A stretch of 64,000 bases of DNA from CANQDT01 sp051878935. Its GTDB lineage: Bacteria > Bacillota > Clostridia > Lachnospirales > Lachnospiraceae. Positions 26,965 to 36,500 of this stretch are shown here, in pieces (within the stretch, counting starts at the first letter, position 1; every line of letters begins with the position of its first letter). The notes under the pieces are model-generated. The model was not told where the DNA came from. It did no database searches and was given only the letters and a program-made list of their open reading frames with translations. A program made the position numbers and the translations under genes. The stretch covers positions 1 through 64,000 of the forward strand of contig JBJELB010000020.1 in NCBI GenBank assembly GCA_051878935.1, in the 5' to 3' direction.

Positions 26965-28233
26965 TTATTTTTGTATCCTTCTGGCTTCCATATAGTATCG
27001 TTTCTCATGAGCCTCTCCCATGGAAAAGGTCTTTCTAGGCAAACTTCCCTGTTCTCTAACAAACGGGAATAATGTTTCTTTATCCATGGCGGCTAATAAG
27101 AAACCTATTGTATGTGGTTCTCGGCTTAATTCTTCCACAACATCAGATCCATGTATGTAATCAATTCTAGCCTGTTCATGCTCTGCTAAGTATTGATCTA
27201 AATAGGTCTGCAACACAGCAACCGGAATGGATGTACCCAGATTTTTCACCTGATAAGCCGTTTTATTACCATTCAGGATACTTACCATATCCCACTTCTC
27301 ATCCATAGCAACCGGCACCACTTCCGTTCCATTCTTTTTCGCCCATGCTAAAAATCCATCGAGCAATTCTCCACCATTGACATCAAATAATTCTCTGTGG
27401 ATTGCCTCAAATACCAGCGCATCTGAATATAAGTTCACTAATTCAACGAGTGCATAGCGGGCAGGATGATTCTGCTGCTCTTCTTCTGTTAAGGTTTCCT
27501 TCTTCTTCATCCAGCAGGCTTTTGCAGTAGCCAGGGAATGATTTCCGTCACCCATGGCATATAACAAGCCGCCACAGGTCGCTTTCAAGGACGTCAGGGC
27601 ATCTGTAACTCCTGTTACAGCACTACCTTCCACTGCCCATCCGGATAAATGGCCACCACCTTGCATCAAATCAAAATCATACAGGACGGATAACTGTGCA
27701 CGTTTTTCATAAACCGGTTCAATCACAGTCCGATTCTTATCATCAATCAAAATCATAATATGAGGCAATTCCAAGGTTGCATCCTCCCGAATAGCAACAC
27801 GCGGTGGAATACGCTCAATTATCGTTCCTTCTGTTGCACGTATCATGCTCGTTGAGCCAACTGAATAGTCATAACAATCCAAATCCACCATCATGACGAG
27901 ACCGACACGTTTTCCGGCTTCAGTAGTTCGTTCTACTAACACAAAGCCTTCCGAAACAGCTGGTGTCAGAATCCCATCTGCTAAATACTGTTTCATATTT
28001 TGCTGAATCTGTTGAATACGTTTTTCTTTTCCATCCTGTTCCAGATAAACTTCCGGGAACGTAATCTTAACAGTAGATGGTTCCTCTCCAACGATATTTT
28101 CAACGTCCGTCCAGTATCCCGGCTGAGACGTATATTGGTCGCAGGCAACGACCGCCCATTTTTCTTTTGAAACATTTGCAGCTGGCAATAAAATCTCACC
28201 TGCTGCAATTCCTATTTCATGAAAGACTCTCAT
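26965..28233 (-). CDS. DUF1015 family protein (422 aa)
   Basis: Begins IGIAAGEILLPAA and WAVVACDQYTSQPGYW, then GVVLVERTT-like and SVGSTSMIRATEGT segments, and the conserved core LYAMGDGNHSLATAKACW. This is the DUF1015 (COG4198) signature, a ParB/sulfiredoxin-related fold found widely in clostridia; the activity in bacteria is not established. Full length, without a signal peptide. Its ATG overlaps the stop of the Mrp-type ATPase gene (ATGA), so they are co-expressed. Confidence 0.9.
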   Translation of the reverse strand: MRVFHEIGIAAGEILLPAANVSKEKWAVVACDQYTSQPGYWTDVENIVGEEPSTVKITFPEVYLEQDGKEKRIQQIQQNMKQYLADGILTPAVSEGFVLVERTTEAGKRVGLVMMVDLDCYDYSVGSTSMIRATEGTIIERIPPRVAIREDATLELPHIMILIDDKNRTVIEPVYEKRAQLSVLYDFDLMQGGGHLSGWAVEGSAVTGVTDALTSLKATCGGLLYAMGDGNHSLATAKACWMKKKETLTEEEQQNHPARYALVELVNLYSDALVFEAIHRELFDVNGGELLDGFLAWAKKNGTEVVPVAMDEKWDMVSILNGNKTAYQVKNLGTSIPVAVLQTYLDQYLAEHEQARIDYIHGSDVVEELSREPHTIGFLLAAMDKETLFPFVREQGSLPRKTFSMGEAHEKRYYMEARRIQK

Positions 28234-29090
28234 GCTTTTCCTCCAAGTATCACATCAATCGCTTTATCTAACCACTCACCATCTAATTCTTCAACCTTAC
28301 CGGAATCAATCGCTGCTGCTATCTCCGGTTTGATTGGCATCTGTGCCAAAACAGGCAGCTCAAACTTCTCAGCTACCTCATCGATATGGCTCTCACCAAA
28401 AACGGAAATCTTCTCGCCGCAGTTCCCACATTCTACATAACTATAATTCTCTACTAATCCTAAAATCGGTATATCCATTGCCTTTGCCATGTTGACTGCT
28501 TTCGCAACTATCATGGAAACCAGATCCTGCGGGGATGTCACAATAATAATGCCATCTAACGGCAGAGACTGGAATACGGTTAAAGGTACATCACCGGTTC
28601 CCGGCGGCATATCCACAAACATCACATCTACATCGCCCCAGAACACTTCACTCCAGAACTGTTTTACCGTACCGGCAATCACAGGTCCTCTCCAAATAAC
28701 CGGCGTTTCTGTATCTTCCATCAAAAGATTAATCGACATCACTTTAATTCCTGATTCTGTTTCAATCGGAAGGATACCTAATTCATTGGCGCCTGTTGTT
28801 TCTGTGATGCCGAATGCTTTTGGAATGGATGGGCCTGTAATATCTGCATCCAAAATCGCTGTCTGTAAACCGCGACGTGCCATTAATACAGATAAATACG
28901 ACGTAACAAAGGATTTACCAACGCCGCCTTTACCGCTCACAACACCAATCACCTTTTTTACCTTACTGTATTGATTTAATGGTTCACTGAAATCATCCGG
29001 TGCTTTCTGCTGCTGTGCGGAACTGCAGCTGGCACCACAACTGGAACAATCATGTGTACATTCTGTTTGGTTTTCAAATTCTTCACTCAT
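28230..29090 (-). CDS. Mrp/NBP35-type iron-sulfur carrier ATPase (286 aa)
   Basis: P-loop ATPase of the MinD superfamily with the deviant Walker A GKGGVGKS, then DADITGPSIPKAFG and DMPPGTGD. A CxxC pair (VECGNCGEK) near residue 230 is the Fe-S cluster site. An N-terminal cysteine-rich stretch, CTHDCSSCGASC, recalls NBP35-like proteins and may hold another cluster. It likely carries Fe-S clusters to apo-proteins in the cytoplasm. Start chosen at 29090 since GAGAGG lies upstream; an in-frame ATG eight codons earlier overlaps the HepT-like gene. Follows the MntA/HepT pair by 14 bases. Confidence 0.92.
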   Translation of the reverse strand: MSEEFENQTECTHDCSSCGASCSSAQQQKAPDDFSEPLNQYSKVKKVIGVVSGKGGVGKSFVTSYLSVLMARRGLQTAILDADITGPSIPKAFGITETTGANELGILPIETESGIKVMSINLLMEDTETPVIWRGPVIAGTVKQFWSEVFWGDVDVMFVDMPPGTGDVPLTVFQSLPLDGIIIVTSPQDLVSMIVAKAVNMAKAMDIPILGLVENYSYVECGNCGEKISVFGESHIDEVAEKFELPVLAQMPIKPEIAAAIDSGKVEELDGEWLDKAIDVILGGKA

Positions 29091-29104
29091 CTTCTTTACC
29101 TCTC

Positions 29105-29494
29105 TTACATCCAATTCATTTCTAATTCTTTGATTAATTCCTGAAAGATGTCATAATACTTATCCTTCGTCGCATGCACAATATCCATGGCAATCGCTTT
29201 ATTATAAGAATGGGCAACATTATTGCATGACACCAATGCATCAAGCCACACCGATTCATTGGAAATCATTCCCGCCTGGTATGCTGTTTTCAGCACCATT
29301 TTAGGAGAACCGGTCTGTGCCTCCGCGTATCCATGTTGCTGTAATATTTCCTTCATTGCTTTCCATGCCTGTTCAAAGCATACTTCGAATAACCCCACCA
29401 GTCCGGTCAACTCAACATTGCCATATGGTGATTCATAATTATATATATCTTTTAGGTTATCAAAAGCTTGAATAAAATTCTCAAACTTTTTCAT
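29105..29494 (-). CDS. HI0074/HepT-like protein lacking the catalytic arginine (129 aa)
   Basis: HI0074-type nucleotidyltransferase substrate-binding protein: FEVCFEQAWKAMKEIL, TGSPKMVLKTAYQAG and the terminal motif region CNNVAHSYNKA. In active HepT RNases the motif is R-x4-H; here the Arg position is Cys, so RNase activity is doubtful. Start at 29494 with AAGGGG upstream and a 14-base overlap with its nucleotidyltransferase partner. It is a second, unrelated-looking MntA-HepT pair in the window. Confidence 0.88.
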   Translation of the reverse strand: MKKFENFIQAFDNLKDIYNYESPYGNVELTGLVGLFEVCFEQAWKAMKEILQQHGYAEAQTGSPKMVLKTAYQAGMISNESVWLDALVSCNNVAHSYNKAIAMDIVHATKDKYYDIFQELIKELEMNWM

Positions 29495-29783
29495 ATAATA
29501 TAACCCCTTCTTTCTTAATTGATTCCAGCAATTCTTCCTGAACGGCTCCATCCAAATTTACTAAATCAAATTTGAGCAGTGTACTTGTTGTTTCCTCAAC
29601 ATCAATGGCAAACCGAACGACATCACCACCGGAAAAGGCAAGATCAATATCACTACGTTCACGATAATCTCCACGAGCACGCGAACCAAACAATAGAACG
29701 TTATTTAAATGATATTTCTCTGCCAACATAACAATCTCAGAAATTACTTTGGGATGAATCCCCGTCATTGAAAAATCTTGCAT
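29481..29783 (-). CDS. Minimal nucleotidyltransferase, MntA family (100 aa)
   Basis: Motif GSRARGDYRERSDIDL (G-S-x10-D-x-D) near residue 35, followed by a strand FDLVNLDG. This is the intact pattern of MntA-type enzymes. Start taken at 29783 because GGAG precedes it by nine bases; earlier in-frame ATGs exist (29798, 29816). It is followed by an overlapping HepT-like gene and then by the Mrp and DUF1015 genes, perhaps all on one transcript. Confidence 0.88.
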   Translation of the reverse strand: MQDFSMTGIHPKVISEIVMLAEKYHLNNVLLFGSRARGDYRERSDIDLAFSGGDVVRFAIDVEETTSTLLKFDLVNLDGAVQEELLESIKKEGVILYEKV

Positions 29784-29868
29784 TACAAAACACTCCATTC
29801 TTCCATATAGCAACATGATAGATTTCGCGACATATTAGATTGTAACACATTAGCAAATGAGAAACAAT

Positions 29869-29905
29869 GAAAAACTTCCCAACTCACTTACGTAAGCCGG
29901 GAAGT
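29869..29905 (-). terminator. Terminator of the dockerin metallophosphoesterase gene
   Basis: ACTTCCC (29874-29880) and GGGAAGT (29899-29905) pair, with the palindrome CTTACGTAAG in the loop. On the minus strand the stem is followed by TTTTC. It lies 12 bases past the stop of the gene at 29917 and marks the end of the large secreted-enzyme cluster. Confidence 0.7.
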
Positions 29906-29916
29906 ACCTCACTAGA

Positions 29917-31776
29917 CTATTCTAATATTGTTACTTTTTTCCAATCTGCTTCTGATGTCGTTAACACTATGCTTTGCTTATCAACACTCTCTGTTGATAC
30001 ACCTGTCAGTTCATCCAGGATATCCTGCACATCCTCTTCCGTCAGCTTGCCATTCTTATCTCTATCGGCATCCAGATTCTGTGCATATAAATTCTTGCGA
30101 TTTCTCGCTGCTATCAATGTCTGCATTGCATCAGAAACATTCAATCTGCCATTTGCATCAATATCGCCGGATAAATCCGACTTGGAAGTATATACCAATT
30201 CGTCTGTTGAAAATGTTTTCGGGAAAACATACGATCTTGGCGTTGTTTCTGTTCCTGTCGTCGTTCCATAATTTTTCATTTGTAACTCAACACAATTGTC
30301 ATAAACATAAATCATCAACGCCTGGAACAACGTCGGGTCTGTTGCGGTCAGAGAACCCAGACCATTATTATAATAGGACATTGCTCCACCATAACAGCTT
30401 ACGAAGCCATCCGGCATCTTTGTGCGGTCTGTCAAAACAGAACCGTCACTGCAATATGGCGTCACTCGTTCCATCGTATCGCTGTCAATATACATCCCAC
30501 CGTGATCATGACCATATAGGTAAATCAGATTTGGATGGCTGTTCAATACCGCTTTCAGATTCTCATTCAGGTTATCCGTGGTACTCATGCCTTTCGATTC
30601 ACCCGATATTCCACGGGAATCCCGAAGCGGATAGTGACAAAACACAATCGCCAGCCTGTCCTGTCCTATCTTTTCTAAAACAGCTTCCAGAAAATCAATA
30701 GAGGACTGTGTGATGACATAGCCGGAATGATTTTCTGTAGGATTATATGGTGTGTTAATACCAATAAAATCCAGTCCGTCCAATTGGTAATGATATGCTA
30801 ACAGATGTTTCTTCTCTGCATCCATATACAGCACATCATCAAACTGCCCGATATCGTCTATCATCAAATCCGTGTAATAGCCGGAATCAAATGCATCTAA
30901 GCCCGCTGCATAATCATGATTCCCGGTAATATACATCGTTCTTCCCGATTCCGTGGCTGCATTGGTTTTCTCTCTCACTGTCTGCTTAACCTTATTAAAA
31001 ATCGTCTCAGTATATGACCCACCCAGATGAGCACTGGTGACATCACCAAGAAGCAGCATCACATTCGGATTCTCCTGTTCCCGAATGGCAGAAGTTGTTG
31101 TCAGAATATCATCCCGAATCGGCACATCCTTCTGCTCAATACCGCAGTCAATATGATAATCACTGATACAGCCAATCTTATAAAGCAATGTTCCTTTATC
31201 TACTTCTATTTCCGGCTCTTCTTCTATCTCTTTTGCGTTAATCACTTCTAGTACATCCTCTAACGTTAAGTCCGTATCGGTATAAAACTCCAGTTCTGCA
31301 ACAGATATATATTGGTCTTCGGCAGATACCATACGATAATATCGATAATTATCCATCGTATCAAAGTCTTCATAAAAATACTCTGTCCATGCGCTCTCTG
31401 CCGGTTGTGTTTCGACCTGTTCAATCGTTACCCACGAAAGTTCGTCAATTTCTTTTCCTTCTTCCGCCTTTGCTCCTTGAAATACCGCTTTCACCGATCT
31501 GGATGCATGAGTTTTTCTCGGATACAATCGAACCTTGGTAACAAATGTTTCCTTTCCCTCACCCAAGTCAATGCCACAATATCCGCCCTGTTCACCACCA
31601 AATGCTGTAGACGTATCTCCATCAAAGGCATTTGGATATGTGTTTGTTGACGTTGGCACTGTACCAAAAGCCGTACCGGTTAATTTGACCTCAGTTGCTG
31701 CATTTACCGGTAAAATCGGTGTCGCTAAAATCATTCCTATACACATCATAAGTAACTTTGTTTTCCATTTCTTCAT
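29917..31776 (-). CDS. Secreted metallophosphoesterase with discoidin-like domain and dockerin (619 aa)
   Basis: Signal peptide at 1-26 (KKWKTKLLMMCIGMILATP, cleavage after NAA). A discoidin/F5-8-type beta-sandwich follows (about 30-170, NAFDGDTSTAFGG). The calcineurin-like phosphoesterase domain (about 195-480) has its metal ligands in ISDYHID, LLGDVTS, ITGNHDY, CHYPLRD and LYGHDHGG. A dockerin (about 535-592) has two calcium loops, DIDANGRLNVSD and DADRDKNGKLTEED. After it comes an unusual tail ending TTSEADWKKVTILE. It may cleave phosphate or another ester at the cell surface. Linking phosphoesterase to dockerin is uncommon. It is the distal gene after a GH39-type enzyme. Confidence 0.9.
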   Translation of the reverse strand: MKKWKTKLLMMCIGMILATPILPVNAATEVKLTGTAFGTVPTSTNTYPNAFDGDTSTAFGGEQGGYCGIDLGEGKETFVTKVRLYPRKTHASRSVKAVFQGAKAEEGKEIDELSWVTIEQVETQPAESAWTEYFYEDFDTMDNYRYYRMVSAEDQYISVAELEFYTDTDLTLEDVLEVINAKEIEEEPEIEVDKGTLLYKIGCISDYHIDCGIEQKDVPIRDDILTTTSAIREQENPNVMLLLGDVTSAHLGGSYTETIFNKVKQTVREKTNAATESGRTMYITGNHDYAAGLDAFDSGYYTDLMIDDIGQFDDVLYMDAEKKHLLAYHYQLDGLDFIGINTPYNPTENHSGYVITQSSIDFLEAVLEKIGQDRLAIVFCHYPLRDSRGISGESKGMSTTDNLNENLKAVLNSHPNLIYLYGHDHGGMYIDSDTMERVTPYCSDGSVLTDRTKMPDGFVSCYGGAMSYYNNGLGSLTATDPTLFQALMIYVYDNCVELQMKNYGTTTGTETTPRSYVFPKTFSTDELVYTSKSDLSGDIDANGRLNVSDAMQTLIAARNRKNLYAQNLDADRDKNGKLTEEDVQDILDELTGVSTESVDKQSIVLTTSEADWKKVTILE

Positions 31777-31830
31777 ATGTAAATCACCCCCATGAAGTAA
31801 TTATATTCTTAAATGGAAATTATAAAAAGG

Positions 31831-33420
31831 TCATAATATGACATCATTTGAAAAAACATGACCAAACTTGCATCTTAGCTCTGCGATATTCCAGGCTTCT
31901 GCCACAAAATCAATATGAAGGCATCCGTCCGCATCAACTACAAAGGTTTGTTCCTCCAAAGAATTGCCAAGTGCAATTAATTCTCTTTCTTCTTCGCGTG
32001 AGCATTCTGTTGGTGCGCCCATCTCATTCCATCTCACAACCGGAACGTGATCTTTCTTTAATAACTCAAGTGTATAGGTATCTCCAGGATTTAACCCGTC
32101 AATATCAAACTGAAATCTGCGCTCTGCTTCATAGTTCTGACACTCTTGCGCTACAACTTGGTTTGGATACATAGACATCGGAACGGTATCTGTATAATCG
32201 TCAGGATAATGATAGAATGCTGCCTGCAATTTATCATTCTTCTTCGTAAAGATATAGCCTTCGCCACGTTCTAATTCCACATCTCCTAAATCATGCAGCA
32301 TACGATACGCATGGAATGTTGGCTTCTTCACTCCCTGCAGATTGATAAGACCAAATCCCCCATGGAAGACTTTCGGGCCTGCTCCTACTTCTTCAAACAC
32401 ATCGGTAAATACCCAATAAGAAAGGGAATCCATCAAGCCGCCACAATTCAAATTCGAACGCATCACATAAGCGGCTGCCGGTAAATAATCATGGCTGTAA
32501 TCACGGGAGCTTGGACTGGAACTCCACTCCGTCAAGTGAATCTCTGCATCAGGATAGGCACTCTTTGCAATCACACCCTTTAACCACATAATATCATCGT
32601 GCAGGGAATCGCGATGTCTCGTTCTTCCGTTACATTCGCCATGCCCATCTAATGCAAAATCTGTCGGATATGGATGGCAGGATACAAAATCAACCGGCAA
32701 TTGTTCTTTCTCACAGTATGCCAGGAAATCTTCAATCCATACACCATGCCACTCCAAGCTGTTTAAATCATCCACTTTAAATGTGATATGTTCTTTGGTA
32801 TCTTCTTCCTCACCGTCAAAACGTGCATCCGGCACGAAATTACTCGTTGCAGGACCACCAACACGCAATGTCTCATCGATGGCTTTTATTACTTGAACGG
32901 TCGTCTTGTACAATTCAAAATACTGTGATTTCGTACCATTCCAGAATGGTCTTAAGTTTGGCTCGTTCCACACCTCAAAATACCATTCGCGGACTTCATC
33001 GATGCCGTAACGGTCAATCCAATGATTCATCAGTTTATCGATTAATCTGCCCCACTGGGCATAGTCTTTCGGAGGGGCTACGTTCCCTTTCCACCAGAAC
33101 TGCGTTCCGTCACCGCTGATCAACGGAAGCGGCATAAAACCAAATTCTACGATTGGACGAATACCGGTATCCAGCATTGTATCAAACAGTTTATCAATGT
33201 ATTGGAAATTATAGTGTGGTTCTCCATTCACTATCGTATAAACCTGCATATCGTCATGTAACAAACCATGAAAACGTAAATATCGGAACCCACATTCCTC
33301 TACTGCTGTCTTTAACTGTGCCTGCCAGTCGGCACGTAAGCCCTCATTGGCACGTCCCGCACCTACACAGGCAGACCATGTATGAACTAATGTTTTTCCT
33401 TCCTGACTAAAATGTATCAT
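31831..33420 (-). CDS. GH39-type glycosidase, beta-xylosidase-like (529 aa, intracellular)
   Basis: Glycoside hydrolase clan A enzyme of the GH39 kind: FRYLRFHGLLHDDM, acid/base E153 in YFEVWNEPNL, VSCHPYP and nucleophile E298 in IHLTEWSSSP. The length of about 500-530 aa matches intracellular GH39 beta-xylosidases. No signal peptide, so it works on imported oligosaccharides, in contrast to its secreted neighbours. Start placed at 33420 with AGGGGAG upstream. Specificity for xylose or alpha-linked arabinose is not resolved. Confidence 0.88.
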   Translation of the reverse strand: MIHFSQEGKTLVHTWSACVGAGRANEGLRADWQAQLKTAVEECGFRYLRFHGLLHDDMQVYTIVNGEPHYNFQYIDKLFDTMLDTGIRPIVEFGFMPLPLISGDGTQFWWKGNVAPPKDYAQWGRLIDKLMNHWIDRYGIDEVREWYFEVWNEPNLRPFWNGTKSQYFELYKTTVQVIKAIDETLRVGGPATSNFVPDARFDGEEEDTKEHITFKVDDLNSLEWHGVWIEDFLAYCEKEQLPVDFVSCHPYPTDFALDGHGECNGRTRHRDSLHDDIMWLKGVIAKSAYPDAEIHLTEWSSSPSSRDYSHDYLPAAAYVMRSNLNCGGLMDSLSYWVFTDVFEEVGAGPKVFHGGFGLINLQGVKKPTFHAYRMLHDLGDVELERGEGYIFTKKNDKLQAAFYHYPDDYTDTVPMSMYPNQVVAQECQNYEAERRFQFDIDGLNPGDTYTLELLKKDHVPVVRWNEMGAPTECSREEERELIALGNSLEEQTFVVDADGCLHIDFVAEAWNIAELRCKFGHVFSNDVIL

Positions 33421-33537
33421 GTGTCTCTCCCCTTTAATCTTAAATTTACACAATTTATTCTAGCATTTCGAAAAATTAAATCATTGTATATTCTGCCAAA
33501 TAATATGCTTTTTCCGCCATTTACCTATATGATTCGT

Positions 33538-36500
33538 TTATGTCTCCTGAATATCTTCTTTCCGCTCACCGCTTGCATATTGCAGAATCATAATAGCGTC
33601 CGCATTGGTTAACTCGCCATCCCCGTTCATATCCCCGCGTTGTACGAGCGTTTCCTCCGGCGCCGGTCCTGCCTGTAATACCAATAACGCATCGACTGCC
33701 GTAATGCTGCCATCCCGATTCATATCGCCTAACCGTCCCGTCTCGTCCGCTGTCTTCTTCAGGAAAGAAATGGAATAATAGTTACCGCACCATCCGGTTT
33801 TATCCAGATAGAGATAAAGATGTCCGGTACCGGAAGCATTGGCAGGAGCAGAAAAGCTGCCTCTGGTATTCCAGTCTGTTGTTCCCGGCGTCTGTTGTGT
33901 CGCCGAGAGTGAAACCACAGCAAACGGATCCTCCGCTAACACTTCTGCCTTACTTAATTGTGCGCTGTCCAATGCATAAAAGCTTGCATTCAGGGTATTA
34001 TCATTGGTTGCTGCATTTATGGTAACGCTCTGTACATCATCCACGTTATATTCACCCAGATAAAACAATGGTTGATTCTGCGTAGAACCCAGACAGCCGT
34101 CTTCATAATTGACTGCCCCGTTGGAACCGGAGATGCGTTTCACTGTCACATTCGTATCGGAAAAATCGATTTTCATTATTTTCTTCTTATCGGTATATTT
34201 CCGTATTTTTGCAAAGAAATCGTTCATACCGGCTCTGCCGTTTACGGATGTATATTGACGAATACGTCCGTTTTCCTGTTCCGTCAACGTATAATTGTCT
34301 TTATCCGTAAAGGAAATGTCGGCATTCTTATATTTTGTAATCGCATTTTCGGTATCCAGTAAGGCAAAGATGACCGGAGAATCGCCCAATGTAAAGCCTT
34401 CCCCTTTTGGCCAGGAGGCATTGTTCTGCATTTGTCTCATAAACCGGTTCAGGTTGGAACAGAGTAAATCGCCCAACAGGGTTTTCTTTCCAAGTTTTGC
34501 CCACAATTCGCTTTCTAATGCATAGCTGTCGCCATATACACCGGAATGAACCTGCCATACCGGCATCCGCTCATTCACAACCATAAAGGCTGTCCTGTCC
34601 TGATTCCGGTTAAAATCAGGCTGGCTGTTACCGCCGCCTGCAGAACAGATTACCGTAAAATCCTCCGCCGTAATATCGTCATATTCCTCACTTGCCTGTG
34701 CATACTCAATCGCTCTTGCCACGTCTGTCATCGCACCAAATGTCAGGACATACAGAGGACGGGTGTCGCCTTCTGCCTTGGCACGTTTAATCTCTTCCAG
34801 AATACTGACAGCGCCCTGTAATTCTTCTGCCGTATACTGATCCGTTGCTTTATCATCGATGGACTCATTGGTGCCCTGACGAGTAATGTTCTGCAGGCAG
34901 CTGCCGTATTCATCACTGTAATCCGTCTTCATGTATTCCCACATCAACTGCATTTCTTTATATGCAACCAATGCCGTATTCGCCGAGGTTTCCTTAATAC
35001 CCAGCACATCGATTCGATTGTCTGCCGCACCACTGGTTAACGGACCGCCATGATGCTGCGTACCGATGATGGCCTTAATATCAAATTGTTCCGTCAACAC
35101 GCCCTGTAATACAGCAAATTCATCATCCACTTCATTACAGCAATCTGCATTGATGATCACGCGGACGCTGTCATAATCCGGTTCCAGTTCTGCCGTTGTA
35201 TAATCTGAATAATCCTTTTCATCAAACAGATACAGTTTCGATAACAGGTCTTCACAGGCATAATCATATTTCTCTTGCATCGCATGTACCAGATAAGCGC
35301 ATGCAGTGATGCCTTTGCCTGACAGATCATCGGTTCGACCATAATGACGATATAACCAATCACCTACCGCTCCGTTGCAGGCTGCCAGTTTTTCATTGGA
35401 AATTGCACTCGATACCCCGGATGTCTGGACTGTACCGTCCGATACTACCTGTTCTTCTCCTATCACATAGGTATAAGTATCTGTGATCTGTTCAGCATCC
35501 GTCACGACCGGAATGCTGTCATTCACCATAGCAACCAATTCTTCTATCTCTGTCAAGCAGCTCTTTGCTGCCACACCCTTGACCGAGATTCTCGGTGAAA
35601 GCATAGCATAAGCTAATGTATAATAATCTTCCGGATTATTCTCCGGATCCACCTCAACAATCACCGCACTTTTCCGGTTATCCGGCATATAGAATAATGG
35701 TAATTTATCCGTAACATCGGATGCTTTCTCCGTTTCCTGCTCCGTTGTCAGAAAAGTAATCGACTGATAGTTTCCCGCCCAGTTCGATGTCGATTCTAAC
35801 CGCATGGTAATCTTCCCCGTTTTCGTACTGTCAAGATTCATTTGGTTATCAAAATAATGACTGTACCATTCCGACGCTGCCGACGCTATCGGTACCGAAA
35901 CAATATCTTCCCCGCCACACTGCAGCACAGCTTTGGTTGTGTCTGCCGACTGTGCGCCGGCACGGACGATAACGCTCTTATATTGTGATAAATCTACTTC
36001 TACCGCACCGCCGAAACGAACTACCGCGCCGTTTTTCGAGGAACCGACGCCGCCTGCGGAGGCTTCTGCCGTACCGCTGATAACCGAATCACTTCCCGGA
36101 TACAGCGTAATGCTTCCATCTGCATTGGCAACCGCTGTTCCGTAATTCTTCAGATTTATCTGTGAGATGGTCAGGCTTCCTTCTATCTCAGCCGTCAGCA
36201 TTCCTCTTTTTTCTGAGCTGACAGGAATCTCCGTTGTACCGTCTGCAATATCAGATTCTGTCACAACCGTATCATCCAATCGTAATGTCATATGTCCGCT
36301 TCCCGACGATGTGACCTCGATCGTATCATATCCGCCAAGGGTCACTGCTTCCGCTCCGTATCGAACGGCTGCCTGACCGCCTACTGTCAGCGTTCCGTTG
36401 TCTACCACTGCCTCACCCTGGATGACACTATCCTTTCCCGGTACTAATGAGCCTTCTACGCTTCCGTAGTCGCCGGTATCTGTCTGTGCCGTAACCGTAT

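Noticed and set aside
29928..30701. A 257-codon open frame on the plus strand, rich in His, Ser and Tyr
   Set aside because: Opposite the dockerin metallophosphoesterase; low-complexity composition typical of antisense frames.
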